A stretch of 21,287 nt of DNA from a virus. How positions within the stretch are numbered: position 1 is the first letter of the stretch; the number at the start of each line of letters is the position of its first letter. Below, in pieces: positions 1 through 5,624 of the stretch. The position numbers were made by a program, and so were the translations under genes. Under the pieces are notes generated by a model. The model was not told where the DNA came from and searched no databases. It saw only the letters and a program-made list of their open reading frames with translations. The DNA lies in the IMG/VR virus record IMGVR_UViG_3300036791_000774, positions 1-21,287 of that record; one strand, written 5' to 3'.

Positions 1-74
1 CCTCCTGGGTGGCGATAGACGCCTGGTCGGGCCTACCTTGCCCGCCGTAGGCCCGCCAGGTCGACATAGAGAAT
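1..74. repeat. Left copy of the 74-bp terminal overlap
   Basis: Bases 1-74 match 21214-21287. Positions 1-66 and 69-74 are identical, and 67-68 read ta here but ac in the right copy. The Rpf-like reading frame passes through the joint without interruption. The simplest reading is therefore a circular or circularly permuted genome cut open by the assembler, not a physical terminal repeat. The mismatch changes one codon synonymously (Ser) and the next from Met (here) to Leu (right copy). Confidence 0.9.
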
Positions 75-478
75 TGCAGACCGCCGAAGTACCCATTGCC
101 GGTGTTGGCGGCCGGATTGCCACCCGACTCATAACGGGCAATACAGGACCACGGCCAACGCCACCCGCTCGAGGGCTTGGGTGCCGCCACCGTCGCCGGC
201 GTCGTGGGCGCCTGGGGCAGCCGAGGCGCCCGGGGCTTAGACGTGACGACGGTGGCAGCGGGCCGGCGTGCCGCGAGAGACGACGGAGACCCTGGCAGCA
301 CGCGCGGCGGGGGTGGCACCACGGTGGTGGGTATGAGCGGGTGGCGCCAGACGGGGTCGCCTTGGGGCAAGGGTGGCCCGGCGGCCACTTCGGCGGTCGG
401 GTTCGAGGGGACGACGAGGACGGCTACCCCGGTGCCAAAGGTGACCGCGGCCACCGCGGACAGGGCCAGGCGGGCCAT
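1..478 (-). CDS. Rpf-like transglycosylase, N-terminal 159 codons (continues at 21140-21287)
   Basis: The ATG at 478-476 overlaps the upstream TGA (TGATG). Joined to 21140-21213 across the circle junction, the gene encodes 183 residues. Residues 1-25 are a hydrophobic signal peptide or membrane anchor. Residues 26-108 are a Pro/Ala/Thr-rich linker of the kind found in wall-spanning proteins. Residues 109-183 form a resuscitation-promoting-factor/lysozyme-like domain: RYESGGNP with the expected catalytic Glu117, then [21 protein letters not shown] and AERVLAGQGW. Two cysteines (112 and 181) could form the family's disulfide, although Cys112 sits earlier than the usual CESGGN cysteine. Rpf proteins cleave peptidoglycan and wake dormant actinobacteria. 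Here the gene lies among early genes, not beside the lysin. The domain call is firm; the role in infection is unknown. Confidence 0.88.
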   Translation of the reverse strand, partial: MARLALSAVAAVTFGTGVAVLVVPSNPTAEVAAGPPLPQGDPVWRHPLIPTTVVPPPPRVLPGSPSSLAARRPAATVVTSKPRAPRLPQAPTTPATVAAPKPSSGWRWPWSCIARYESGGNPAANTGNGYFGGLQFSMSTWRAYGGQGRPDQASIATQE

Positions 479-645
479 CAGCGGGCGTCCTGGTCGTAGA
501 ACAGGGCTTTGGCGGCCTCGACGATCTCGGCGGGCGGGTCGTCCATGTAGGGGGCGTTATCGGCGATGAGCCGGCACTCTTTGCAGAGCAGGTCGTTGAG
601 TTCGGCCCGCCGGCCGCAGCGGGTGATGCAGCGGGGCCACATCAT
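478..645 (-). CDS. Small zinc-finger-like protein (55 aa)
   Basis: The start ATG at 645 overlaps the stop of the 111-aa gene (ATGA), and the stop TGA overlaps the Rpf-like start, so translation is probably coupled on both sides. The protein begins [16 protein letters not shown] and carries a CX3C pair and a CX2C pair (CKEC), a plausible four-cysteine zinc site in its first half. The second half is acidic and helical ([15 protein letters not shown]). It resembles the small zinc-binding ORFs common in early regions of actinophages. No family is recognised. The call rests on clean overlaps and the Cys pattern. Confidence 0.7.
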   Translation of the reverse strand: MMWPRCITRCGRRAELNDLLCKECRLIADNAPYMDDPPAEIVEAAKALFYDQDAR

Positions 646-977
646 GGCCGCCCCGGCTGGTACATGAGCGGGTCGCCGAGTTCGGCGAGGACGTGGGCGA
701 GCGCGCGGCGGGCGGGGTCGTGCATGAGGGGCCGCTTGCGTTGCACCTCGTCGCGGGCCAGGTCGGCGATGAGGCGGCGGATTCCGGCCCGGTTGATGTA
801 GGTACCTTCCCCTAGGGACGGGTCGAGTTTGTCGTAGGGGATGAGGTGGTATTGGGGGCGGCCGTGGAACTGGTTGACGACGGTGCAGAAGTCTTCGCCT
901 AGTTCGATGACGACGCCGCCGCGGCCGACCTCGCCGTCGAGGGACTCGAAGACGGCGGACCCGAGGCGGGGGATCAC
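642..977 (-). CDS. Hypothetical early protein (111 aa)
   Basis: The gene starts at the ATG at 977, four bases inside the end of the Bet-like gene, and ends in an ATGA overlap with the next small ORF. The N-terminal half looks like a small beta-rich domain (GRGGVVIELGEDFCTVV, then YHLIPYDKLDP). The second half is helical with basic patches (RRLIADLARDEVQRKRP). No signal peptide or membrane segment is present. I do not recognise a family. Its place directly after the annealase suggests an accessory role in DNA metabolism, by context only. Confidence 0.7.
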   Translation of the reverse strand: MIPRLGSAVFESLDGEVGRGGVVIELGEDFCTVVNQFHGRPQYHLIPYDKLDPSLGEGTYINRAGIRRLIADLARDEVQRKRPLMHDPARRALAHVLAELGDPLMYQPGRP

Positions 978-1771
978 GCGAACGGCCTCGTGGCGTCTTG
1001 GGGGTCGTAGCGTTCGGTGCCGGGTTCGGATTGGCCGGCTTCGGGGGCGTTATCGTGCACCCAGGCGGGCACCCGCTCGGCGTCGGCCCCGGATTCGCCG
1101 GCCACCTCCTGGGGCCGGGGCAACGTCGATGCTTCGGCCTCGGCGAGCACCGAGCCGGTGTCGTCGCCGGGTTCTCCGGTGGCCAGCCGGTAGGAGATGT
1201 CGTTCGGGAACGCCCGTCTGAGGGCCAAAGATTCGGCGACCTTGCCGAGCATGTGCGACGGCATCCGGTACCAGAACGGCGACAGCTTCTGGCCGCCGTT
1301 GGGGGCGGGCACGTACTGGGCGAACTCGGACCACTTGGCGGTCCCGTTGGCCGGGCGCGACCAGTCCTTGCGCAGAACCAGGACCCGGGCGCAGTACGGG
1401 AAGGCCTCGTCGTCGGTCCACACTTCCTCCCACTCGAGGGGGAGTTTGGGGCGGGGCAGCCGGTCGGTGGTCTCGTCGAAGCGGCGCGGGCCGCACCATT
1501 CGGGGCCGTCGATCCCATCCAGCAGGCCGGTGCGTTCGGCCCGAGCCCGGCGTCCGTCGACGGTGATCTGCGGCCGGTACACGACCCGCTGAGCGCGGCG
1601 GTCGTAGCGTCCTATCAGCACGATCTGGCCGGCGAAGGGCGACAGTTCCAGGGCGGTGCAAACCCGGGCGAAGTGGCGCAGCTCTTCTTCTCTGGCGTCG
1701 TACACGCCGAGCTGTTCGCGCAGAACCTTGACCGTCAGGTCGGTGGGGATGTCGGGAACGGTGATACTCAC
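974..1771 (-). CDS. Bet-like single-strand annealing protein
   Basis: This 265-aa protein starts at a GTG (1771) that overlaps the preceding stop (GTGA). It has the features of the lambda Bet/RecT annealase group: an N-terminal ELSPFAGQIVLIGRYD block (residues 42-57), YRPQITVDGRRARAERTG (65-82) and a strong C-terminal signature, FWYRMPSHMLGKVAESLALRRAFP (166-189). The family coats single-stranded DNA and anneals complementary strands during phage recombination and replication. The last 70 residues are acidic and low in complexity, typical of the variable tail. No lambda-type exonuclease or SSB is visible nearby. The VRR-NUC protein at 20802-21173 is the only other early nuclease in the same train apart from HNH proteins. 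The family call is strong. Confidence 0.88.
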   Translation of the reverse strand: MSITVPDIPTDLTVKVLREQLGVYDAREEELRHFARVCTALELSPFAGQIVLIGRYDRRAQRVVYRPQITVDGRRARAERTGLLDGIDGPEWCGPRRFDETTDRLPRPKLPLEWEEVWTDDEAFPYCARVLVLRKDWSRPANGTAKWSEFAQYVPAPNGGQKLSPFWYRMPSHMLGKVAESLALRRAFPNDISYRLATGEPGDDTGSVLAEAEASTLPRPQEVAGESGADAERVPAWVHDNAPEAGQSEPGTERYDPQDATRPFA

Positions 1772-1923
1772 GCGGCGGCCCTCTGCAGCTTGTGGCGGAC
1801 GGCTTCGATGCCGGCCCAGAACAGCTCCAGGCCGACGCCGTCGCCGGCTTCGATCAGGTGGCGGCGCAGTTCGTAGAACTGCGACGGCAGGTCGAGGACG
1901 TGGGTCCTCAGCTGGTCGTTCAC
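1768..1923 (-). CDS. Small helical protein (51 aa)
   Basis: A GTG at 1923 overlaps the stop of the excisionase-like gene (GTGA), and the gene ends in another GTGA overlap with the Bet-like gene. The protein (begins MNDQLRTHVL, ends AVRHKLQRAAA) is predicted almost wholly helical, with no membrane segment or cysteines. A longer frame runs upstream to 2130, but that part would cross the promoter and the excisionase frame, so it was not used. Function unknown. The tight overlaps on both sides are the main support. Confidence 0.68.
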   Translation of the reverse strand: MNDQLRTHVLDLPSQFYELRRHLIEAGDGVGLELFWAGIEAVRHKLQRAAA

Positions 1924-2099
1924 GACGCCGCTTTGGGGGTGAGCAGGTCGTCGACGTCGATCCGGCGGAAGCGGACCACGTCGCCGATCTGCACCGAGGG
2001 CAGGACGCCGTCGGCTTTCCAGCGCCAGACGGTGCGGACCGAGACCCGGGCTCGTTCGGCCACCTCCGGCGCCGTGAGTAGTTCCTCGAATGTTGGCAT
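1920..2099 (-). CDS. Excisionase-like / AlpA-MerR-type DNA-binding protein
   Basis: This small (59-aa) winged-helix protein is the first gene of the leftward train. The motif TAPEVAERARVSVRTVWRW followed by DGVLPSVQIGDVVRFRR is typical of the excisionase/AlpA helix-turn-helix family (HTH_17). Members act as recombination directionality factors or small transcription regulators. It is divergent from the repressor-integrase operon, where an Xis or Cro-like protein is expected. The ATG at 2099 is preferred because a good promoter (-35 at 2137-2132, -10 at 2114-2109) places the transcript start near 2102, making the mRNA almost leaderless. A GTG at 2105 would give 61 residues. Excisionase versus Cro-like function cannot be settled from sequence. 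Confidence 0.82.
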   Translation of the reverse strand: MPTFEELLTAPEVAERARVSVRTVWRWKADGVLPSVQIGDVVRFRRIDVDDLLTPKAAS

Positions 2100-2108
2100 A
2101 CTCACAAA

Positions 2109-2137
2109 TGTAGACCATCAGGGGCAACACCTGTCAA
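2109..2137 (-). promoter_or_regulatory. Leftward early promoter
   Basis: On the minus strand a perfect -35 TTGACA (2137-2132) is followed after 17 bases by TCTACA (2114-2109), with an overlapping TACATT. The predicted start of transcription is within a few bases of the excisionase ATG at 2099, so a leaderless mRNA is likely. This 73-bp divergent gap (2100-2172) would also be the natural operator region for the XRE regulator on the other strand. No clear palindromic operator stands out in it. Confidence 0.6.
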
Positions 2138-2158
2138 CCACGTTCCCCGTCGGCTTGC

Positions 2159-2164
2159 TACCAT
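2159..2164 (+). promoter_or_regulatory. Possible -10 element of the repressor-integrase operon
   Basis: TACCAT fits the TAnnnT actinobacterial -10 pattern and ends nine bases before the XRE ATG at 2173. Transcription would start at or just before that ATG, giving a second leaderless message. No convincing -35 hexamer is seen 16-18 bases upstream, so the call is weak. Confidence 0.3.
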
Positions 2165-2172
2165 GTCGCTCT

Positions 2173-2433
2173 ATGTCAACTACTGTCCCGGTGTGGACGT
2201 TGGGCGACCGGCTCCGTAAGGCCCGGCTGATGGCCGGCCTGCATCAGCGTGACGTGGCCGAGTACCTGGGCCTGTCGAGCGGCGCCGTCGGCATGTACGA
2301 GATGGACGTGCGGACCCCGAAGCTAGGTGTCCTCCGGTTGTGGGCCATGCGCTGCGGGGTGCCGCTCGAGTGGCTTCAAACCGGCCAGGTCGACCCCACG
2401 TCAACCGGATGGTTTAACGCGGTGGCGGCATGA
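2173..2433 (+). CDS. XRE-family transcription regulator (86 aa)
   Basis: The ATG at 2173 is chosen because the HTH begins soon after it and a -10-like element lies directly upstream. The longer upstream frame crosses the divergent promoter. Residues 10-62 form a Cro/CI-type helix-turn-helix: LGDRLRKARLMAGLHQRDVAEYL, then GLSSGAVGMYEMDVRTPKL. No oligomerisation or peptidase domain follows. The protein ends FNAVAA, a hydrophobic and alanine tail somewhat like ssrA/ClpXP degrons (speculative). It is the first gene of the rightward lysogeny operon and overlaps the next gene by ATGA. It is a likely phage repressor or co-regulator of the divergent promoter. Confidence 0.85.
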   Translation: MSTTVPVWTLGDRLRKARLMAGLHQRDVAEYLGLSSGAVGMYEMDVRTPKLGVLRLWAMRCGVPLEWLQTGQVDPTSTGWFNAVAA

Positions 2434-2807
2434 GCGGCGCGTTCCTCGACGCGGCCATGGTGTCCCGGTGCCTCCGGGCCATGTCCCGGCGTGTCGGCGA
2501 TGGCGACGTGGCTGCCCTAGAGGAATTTGATCGTCTCCGCCATGAGCTAGACGGCCACATTCTCGACGCCGTCACCCGGCTACGGGCCGAGCCGTGGTGC
2601 TACAGCTGGCGTCAGATCGGTATCGCGTTGGGTGTCACCCCCCAGGCCGCGGCCCAACGCTTCGTGAAGGCCCGCGGCGCCCCCGGAGCCCGAAAGCCGG
2701 GCGGGCAACCCCTCGACCCGGTCCGGTCCCTGGACCCGATTTGGCATCAAGGCGACGTTGATGCCAACCGACGGAAAGACGTCCCGCCGGGCGGAGACCC
2801 CATCTAG
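2430..2807 (+). CDS. HTH regulator with candidate attP inside its 3' end
   Basis: This 125-aa protein starts at an ATG overlapping the XRE stop. The N-terminal half is helical (AALEEFDRLRHELDGHILDA). A helix-turn-helix follows at about residues 59-81 (YSWRQIGIALGVTPQAAAQRF), similar to sigma-like or MarR-like HTHs found beside integrases in actinobacterial elements. After residue 82 the tail is Pro/Gly/Asp-rich and appears disordered. A perfect 10-7-10 inverted repeat (2741-2767) covers codons 104-113, so integration at this site would replace roughly the last 15-20 residues. The stop is followed by the integrase ribosome-binding site. It could be the true immunity repressor or an activator of the integrase; the HTH call is moderately firm. 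Confidence 0.78.
   Translation: MSGAFLDAAMVSRCLRAMSRRVGDGDVAALEEFDRLRHELDGHILDAVTRLRAEPWCYSWRQIGIALGVTPQAAAQRFVKARGAPGARKPGGQPLDPVRSLDPIWHQGDVDANRRKDVPPGGDPI
2741..2767. other. Candidate attP core: 10-7-10 inverted repeat
   Basis: TTGGCATCAA (2741-2750) and TTGATGCCAA (2758-2767) are exact reverse complements separated by GGCGACG. Two inverted arms of about 10 bp around a 7-bp spacer match the core-site layout used by tyrosine recombinases, in which the spacer is the strand-exchange overlap. The site ends 55 bases upstream of the integrase start. No T-run follows, so it is not an intrinsic terminator. A regulator-binding operator is the main alternative. Confidence 0.5.
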
Positions 2808-2811
2808 GAGG
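2806..2811 (+). promoter_or_regulatory. Ribosome-binding site of the integrase
   Basis: AGGAGG overlaps the last bases of the HTH gene stop and lies 11 bases before the GTG at 2823. It fixes that GTG as the integrase start. It is one of the few strong Shine-Dalgarno sequences in the window. Confidence 0.75.
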
Positions 2812-2822
2812 TTTCCGACCCC

Positions 2823-3671
2823 GTGCTGCTCACTGACGCCGTCCCCGCCTACCTTGCCGACCGTCTCGCCCGCGGCGAGCTTCGTCCCAACAGTGTCCAT
2901 CAGGTCCGTTGGCGTCTCAGCGTGCTGGTAAAGGCGTGCCCGCCCGGTCTGCACCTCGCCGACCTGGACCGCTACCATGTCGCCGCCTGGCAGGCGGCCA
3001 TGGTCGAACAGCGGCCGGCGACGCGGCGGGCGGGCGTGTCGGCGGTACGGACGTTCTGCCGATGGGCGCAGGCCGAGGGCCTGCTGGAGGGCGACCCGAC
3101 CGCCAGGGTGGGCCGGGTGGTCGAACCGAGACGGGACACCCGGGCGCTGTCGGCGGGCAAGGTAGCCCGCCTGCAGTTGGTGCTACCGGATCTGCGGGCG
3201 CAGGTGATCGTGGCCTTGATGTTCGGGGTGGGGTTGCGCTGCTGCGAGGTGGCCCGCCTCCACGTGGACGACTACGACGGCGACCCAGACGGCCCGCAGG
3301 TGCGGGTGGTCGGCAAGGGCGACCATGAGCGGCGAGTGCCGGTACCGTTGGCGGTAGCCGCCGTCCTCGACGACTGGTTGGCCGACCGGGGCCGGGGTCC
3401 GCTGGTGGGCCTGTCGGCGGCTCGCCTGTCGGTGCTGGTGTCGGGTTGGATGGACCAGGCCGGGCTGAAGCGGCGGGCCTATGACGGTGTGTCCGCCCAC
3501 GCCCTGCGGCATACGTTCGCCTCGGACGTTTTGGACCGCTGCGGGAACGTGCGGGTCGCCCAGGCGCTGCTGGGTCACCAGTCGCTGGCGACCACGCAAA
3601 GGTATCTGCGGGTGGCGTCCATGGACCAGATGAGAGCCGCCGCCGACCCGGACTGGCCGCCCGCCGCCTAG
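2823..3671 (+). CDS. int: Tyrosine integrase
   Basis: This 282-aa phage integrase (XerC/D-like, without a long arm-binding domain) starts at a GTG behind AGGAGG. Residues 1-90 form the SAM-like core-binding domain (YLADRLARGEL, TRRAGVSAVRTFCRWAQ). The catalytic domain has the full set of active-site residues: Arg139 (GVGLRCCEVARL), Lys165 (GKGDHERRVPVP), His226 and Arg229 (HALRHTF), His252 (LLGHQSLATTQRY) and the nucleophile Tyr261. It recombines phage attP with a host attB. The best attP candidate lies just upstream at 2741-2767, and a likely excisionase is encoded at 1920-2099. Its TAG overlaps the stop of the opposing 37-aa ORF (shared CTAG), leaving no room for a terminator. Confidence 0.95.
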   Translation: MLLTDAVPAYLADRLARGELRPNSVHQVRWRLSVLVKACPPGLHLADLDRYHVAAWQAAMVEQRPATRRAGVSAVRTFCRWAQAEGLLEGDPTARVGRVVEPRRDTRALSAGKVARLQLVLPDLRAQVIVALMFGVGLRCCEVARLHVDDYDGDPDGPQVRVVGKGDHERRVPVPLAVAAVLDDWLADRGRGPLVGLSAARLSVLVSGWMDQAGLKRRAYDGVSAHALRHTFASDVLDRCGNVRVAQALLGHQSLATTQRYLRVASMDQMRAAADPDWPPAA

Positions 3672-3781
3672 GTGACCAGCCACCTCACGGCCAGGTAGAC
3701 CAGCTCGGCGGCGGCGCCGGCCCCGAAGCCGATGGCCGCCCACACCGCCAGGATGGCGAGGCGCTGTTTACGGTCGCTCAG
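3668..3781 (-). CDS. Tiny one-helix membrane protein (37 aa), likely CTG start
   Basis: The frame reads LSDRKQRLAILAVW followed by a hydrophobic Gly/Ala-rich stretch and a short ELVYLAVRWLVT end, giving one transmembrane helix after a basic N-terminus. It follows the TAA of the 29-aa ORF directly, and the first possible start is CTG at 3781. No ATG, GTG or TTG occurs before residue 13. It is the last gene of the leftward train, and its stop overlaps the integrase stop. It fits the cluster of small membrane proteins that follows lysins and may be a holin or antiholin. The odd start codon keeps confidence moderate. Confidence 0.5.
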   Translation of the reverse strand: MSDRKQRLAILAVWAAIGFGAGAAAELVYLAVRWLVT

Positions 3782-3871
3782 TTAGCCGCGCTGGCCGAGT
3801 ATGCGCAGCAGGGCGGCCAGGGCGATGATGCCGACCTCGATAAGCAAGACGATGGTCTGGGTGTTGTTCAC
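3782..3871 (-). CDS. Tiny one-helix membrane protein (29 aa)
   Basis: A GTG at 3871 overlaps the stop of the 62-aa holin-like gene (GTGA). The product starts MNNTQTIVLLIEVG, continues with a run of hydrophobic residues and ends RILGQRG. This is a single transmembrane helix with a basic C-terminus. Such minimal membrane peptides accompany holins in actinophage lysis cassettes. The short length limits certainty, but the overlap and strong hydrophobic pattern favour a real gene. Confidence 0.55.
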   Translation of the reverse strand: MNNTQTIVLLIEVGIIALAALLRILGQRG

Positions 3872-4056
3872 TCTTTATCGCTACCCCCGTTGGCGGGCAG
3901 GGCGTTGACGACTATGGCCACCCCGCCGACCAGGCCGAGCACGGCCAGCAGATCCGTGGACGTGTCGCGGTTGAGGACGAGCACCACGATGGCCAGGGTG
4001 AGGGCGGCCACGCCGAGGAGGATCTCGATCCAGATCCGTTTGACCCGCCACGGCAC
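3868..4056 (-). CDS. Holin-like membrane protein (62 aa)
   Basis: The GTG at 4056 immediately follows the lysin stop (TGA GTG). Two hydrophobic helices are evident: about residues 8-28 (IWIEILLGVAALTLAIVVLV) and 35-53 (DLLAVLGLVGGVAIVVNAL). They are joined by a polar NRDTSTD turn, and the tail is charged (GGSDKE). A short two-helix protein directly downstream of an endolysin is the usual setting for a holin, which times lysis by opening the membrane to the lysin. No sequence family is claimed; the call rests on topology and position. Two further one-helix ORFs follow. Confidence 0.68.
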   Translation of the reverse strand: MPWRVKRIWIEILLGVAALTLAIVVLVLNRDTSTDLLAVLGLVGGVAIVVNALPANGGSDKE

Positions 4057-4722
4057 TCAGGGCAGCGTTTCTTTTCTCCACGGCGCCGAGGGGGCAGAGA
4101 TGTCCTTCCACCAGTGGTCGACCTTGCCGTCGCCGCGTTCGCGGTAGACGTGATGGGTGTTCTCGGCGAAATATGACGTCACGTTCTCATCCTCCAGGTT
4201 GGCGGGCGGGCCGGCACCACCGGCCATAGCTAAGACTTCGTCTATCGGGAACCCGGGGCCGCAGTCGGTGTGGCCACCGCCGGCGGCGCCCAGGTCGACG
4301 TGTTGGCAGACACCGCGGCTCGAGCCTTGCGCCTGGCCCGGGGTGAGCTTGACGAGCGGGATGCCGAAGGCGGCGGCCTCCTCGGCGATCCAGGCGGCGG
4401 TGTTGGCCAGCATGCCCTGGTGGCGGTCCCATTCGGCGGGCGTCCAGGCGGCGAAGGCGCACAGCTCGGCCGAGGTGGCCACCGGGTTGAAGTTGCCCTG
4501 CGTCCAGGATTTGTTGGCCCGGGTCACGTACTCGCCGACCGTGTTGGCGGTGTCGTCTATCCCCACCTGGGACGACACCCCGCTCGAGGGGTTGGCGAAG
4601 AAGCTGCCGAGGCTCTGGTAGGTGAGGGCGCCCTCGGCGGTGTGCAGGACGATGAGGCGCACCGCGGCGCCGCCGCGCGACGAGTAGTTAGGCGACGGTA
4701 TCCAGACCCGCCGTAGCGTCAC
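4057..4722 (-). CDS. Endolysin, N-acetylmuramoyl-L-alanine amidase
   Basis: The chosen start is GTG 4722, which overlaps the stop of the 25-aa ORF (GTGA). The longer frame to 4911 would run back through that ORF and the tail gene. The 221-aa protein has an Amidase_2/PGRP fold: VLHTAEG (His27), an HQGMLANTAAWIAEEA helix, CQHVDLG (His141) and GHTDCGPGFP (Cys154). His27, His141 and Cys154 are the likely zinc ligands, as in T7 lysozyme. The enzyme cleaves the amide bond between muramic acid and the peptide stem. About 55 C-terminal residues after the catalytic domain (YFAENTHHVYRERGDGKVDHWW) may bind the cell wall. There is no signal peptide, so export depends on a holin. Small holin candidates follow. 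Confidence 0.9.
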   Translation of the reverse strand: MTLRRVWIPSPNYSSRGGAAVRLIVLHTAEGALTYQSLGSFFANPSSGVSSQVGIDDTANTVGEYVTRANKSWTQGNFNPVATSAELCAFAAWTPAEWDRHQGMLANTAAWIAEEAAAFGIPLVKLTPGQAQGSSRGVCQHVDLGAAGGGHTDCGPGFPIDEVLAMAGGAGPPANLEDENVTSYFAENTHHVYRERGDGKVDHWWKDISAPSAPWRKETLP

Positions 4723-4796
4723 TCGTCGGGCGTGGTCGGCGGGTGGGACGGCTCGTCGTCGGGTTCGGGTACGGGCTCGGGTTCGGGCGTGGTCAT
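4719..4796 (-). CDS. Short Pro/Glu-rich peptide (25 aa)
   Basis: ATG 4796 is preceded by AAAGGAGC, a good ribosome-binding site, and the stop overlaps the lysin GTG. The product begins MTTPEPEPVPEPDDEP and is acidic and proline-rich with no fold expected. It may be a real structural or lysis-associated peptide, or a translated leader that delivers ribosomes to the weakly marked lysin start. The second view is attractive because the lysin has no Shine-Dalgarno sequence of its own. Confidence 0.5.
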   Translation of the reverse strand: MTTPEPEPVPEPDDEPSHPPTTPDE

Positions 4797-4813
4797 GTTT
4801 GCTCCTTTGTGTG

Positions 4814-5620
4814 TTAGACGGTGTCGAAGCTGACGCCGTCGAGGCCCCACTGGGTGTTACCGGTCCCCGATATGGTGACCGTCCCGGTGTTGGCCACGAT
4901 GGTGGCCGCAACCACGATGGTGCCGCCGTTGTTGAGGTAGGCGGGGAAACGGGCCGTGTTCACCGGCCGGTAGCCGACCGGCAGGGTGAAGGCGGCGGTG
5001 TTTTGGGTGCCGCCGGCGATGATGCCCCGCAGGTAGACCCGGGTGCCGACCAGTTTGTAACCGCCGGGGGAGCCGGCCAGGTCGGCCCAGCCGTTTGTGT
5101 AGGCGGGCGCCTGCCAGGTGCCGACCGGCTGGGGGATCGGCACGGCCAGCTGCTGGGCCGGGCGGGCGTCGGTGATGTTGCCCTGGGTGACCGCGGCGGA
5201 CCCGCCGGGGACGAGCACCTGGCCGAGGAGCACGGTCCCCGCCGGCAGGGCCGGGGCTACGGGGCTGGCGGCGGGTACCCCGGCCACGGTGTCGAATATG
5301 AAGTCGTTGCTGGCGCCGCCGTCTAAGTCGGTGCCCCGGGGCCGGCAGATGATGAGGTCGATACGGTTCTGGCCCGACCCGGGGGCGGCCGCGATGACGA
5401 CCGTTTCGACGGCGTCGGAGACGCACAGGGTGGACCCGGTGGCGTTCTGGGATGGGGCGGCGACGGTGCCGGGCGCGACGTTGACCGACATGGTTCCGGC
5501 CACGGCGGTGAGGGCGCAGCCGCTCGAGGCCGGGTTGGGCCACAGCGACGAAATGAGGTGGCGGTCAACCGAGGCGGCGTAGCTTCCGGCCTGTTCCCAG
5601 AGCGGCGTATATCGGGTCAT
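4814..5620 (-). CDS. Minor tail / receptor-recognition-type protein (268 aa)
   Basis: The ATG at 5620 has GGAG about eight bases upstream and follows the hub gene by four bases. The N-terminal part (YTPLWEQAGSYAASVDRHLI) is the kind of adaptor that opens many actinophage tail-tip proteins. It is followed by a beta-rich region (GTMSVNVAPGTVAAP, NRIDLIICRPRG, GQVLVPGGSAAVTQGNITDARP) and a C-terminal jelly-roll-like domain (YLRGIIAGG, AFTLPVGYRPVN, WGLDGVSFDTV). This last domain resembles the heads of tail fibres that contact the cell surface. It is the last tail gene before lysis. No receptor can be inferred. Confidence 0.72.
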   Translation of the reverse strand: MTRYTPLWEQAGSYAASVDRHLISSLWPNPASSGCALTAVAGTMSVNVAPGTVAAPSQNATGSTLCVSDAVETVVIAAAPGSGQNRIDLIICRPRGTDLDGGASNDFIFDTVAGVPAASPVAPALPAGTVLLGQVLVPGGSAAVTQGNITDARPAQQLAVPIPQPVGTWQAPAYTNGWADLAGSPGGYKLVGTRVYLRGIIAGGTQNTAAFTLPVGYRPVNTARFPAYLNNGGTIVVAATIVANTGTVTISGTGNTQWGLDGVSFDTV

Positions 5621-5624
5621 GGGG

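Noticed and set aside
1-74. Terminal repeat as physical direct terminal repeats of the virion DNA
   Set aside because: The Rpf-like gene continues in frame over the joint and the copies differ by two bases; an assembly overlap of a circular or permuted genome explains both better.
998-1876. 292-codon plus-strand frame opposite the Bet-like gene
   Set aside because: The opposite strand has a clear annealase signature; this frame has none.
2741-2767. Inverted repeat as an intrinsic terminator
   Set aside because: No T-run follows on either strand and it lies inside a coding frame just before the integrase of the same operon.
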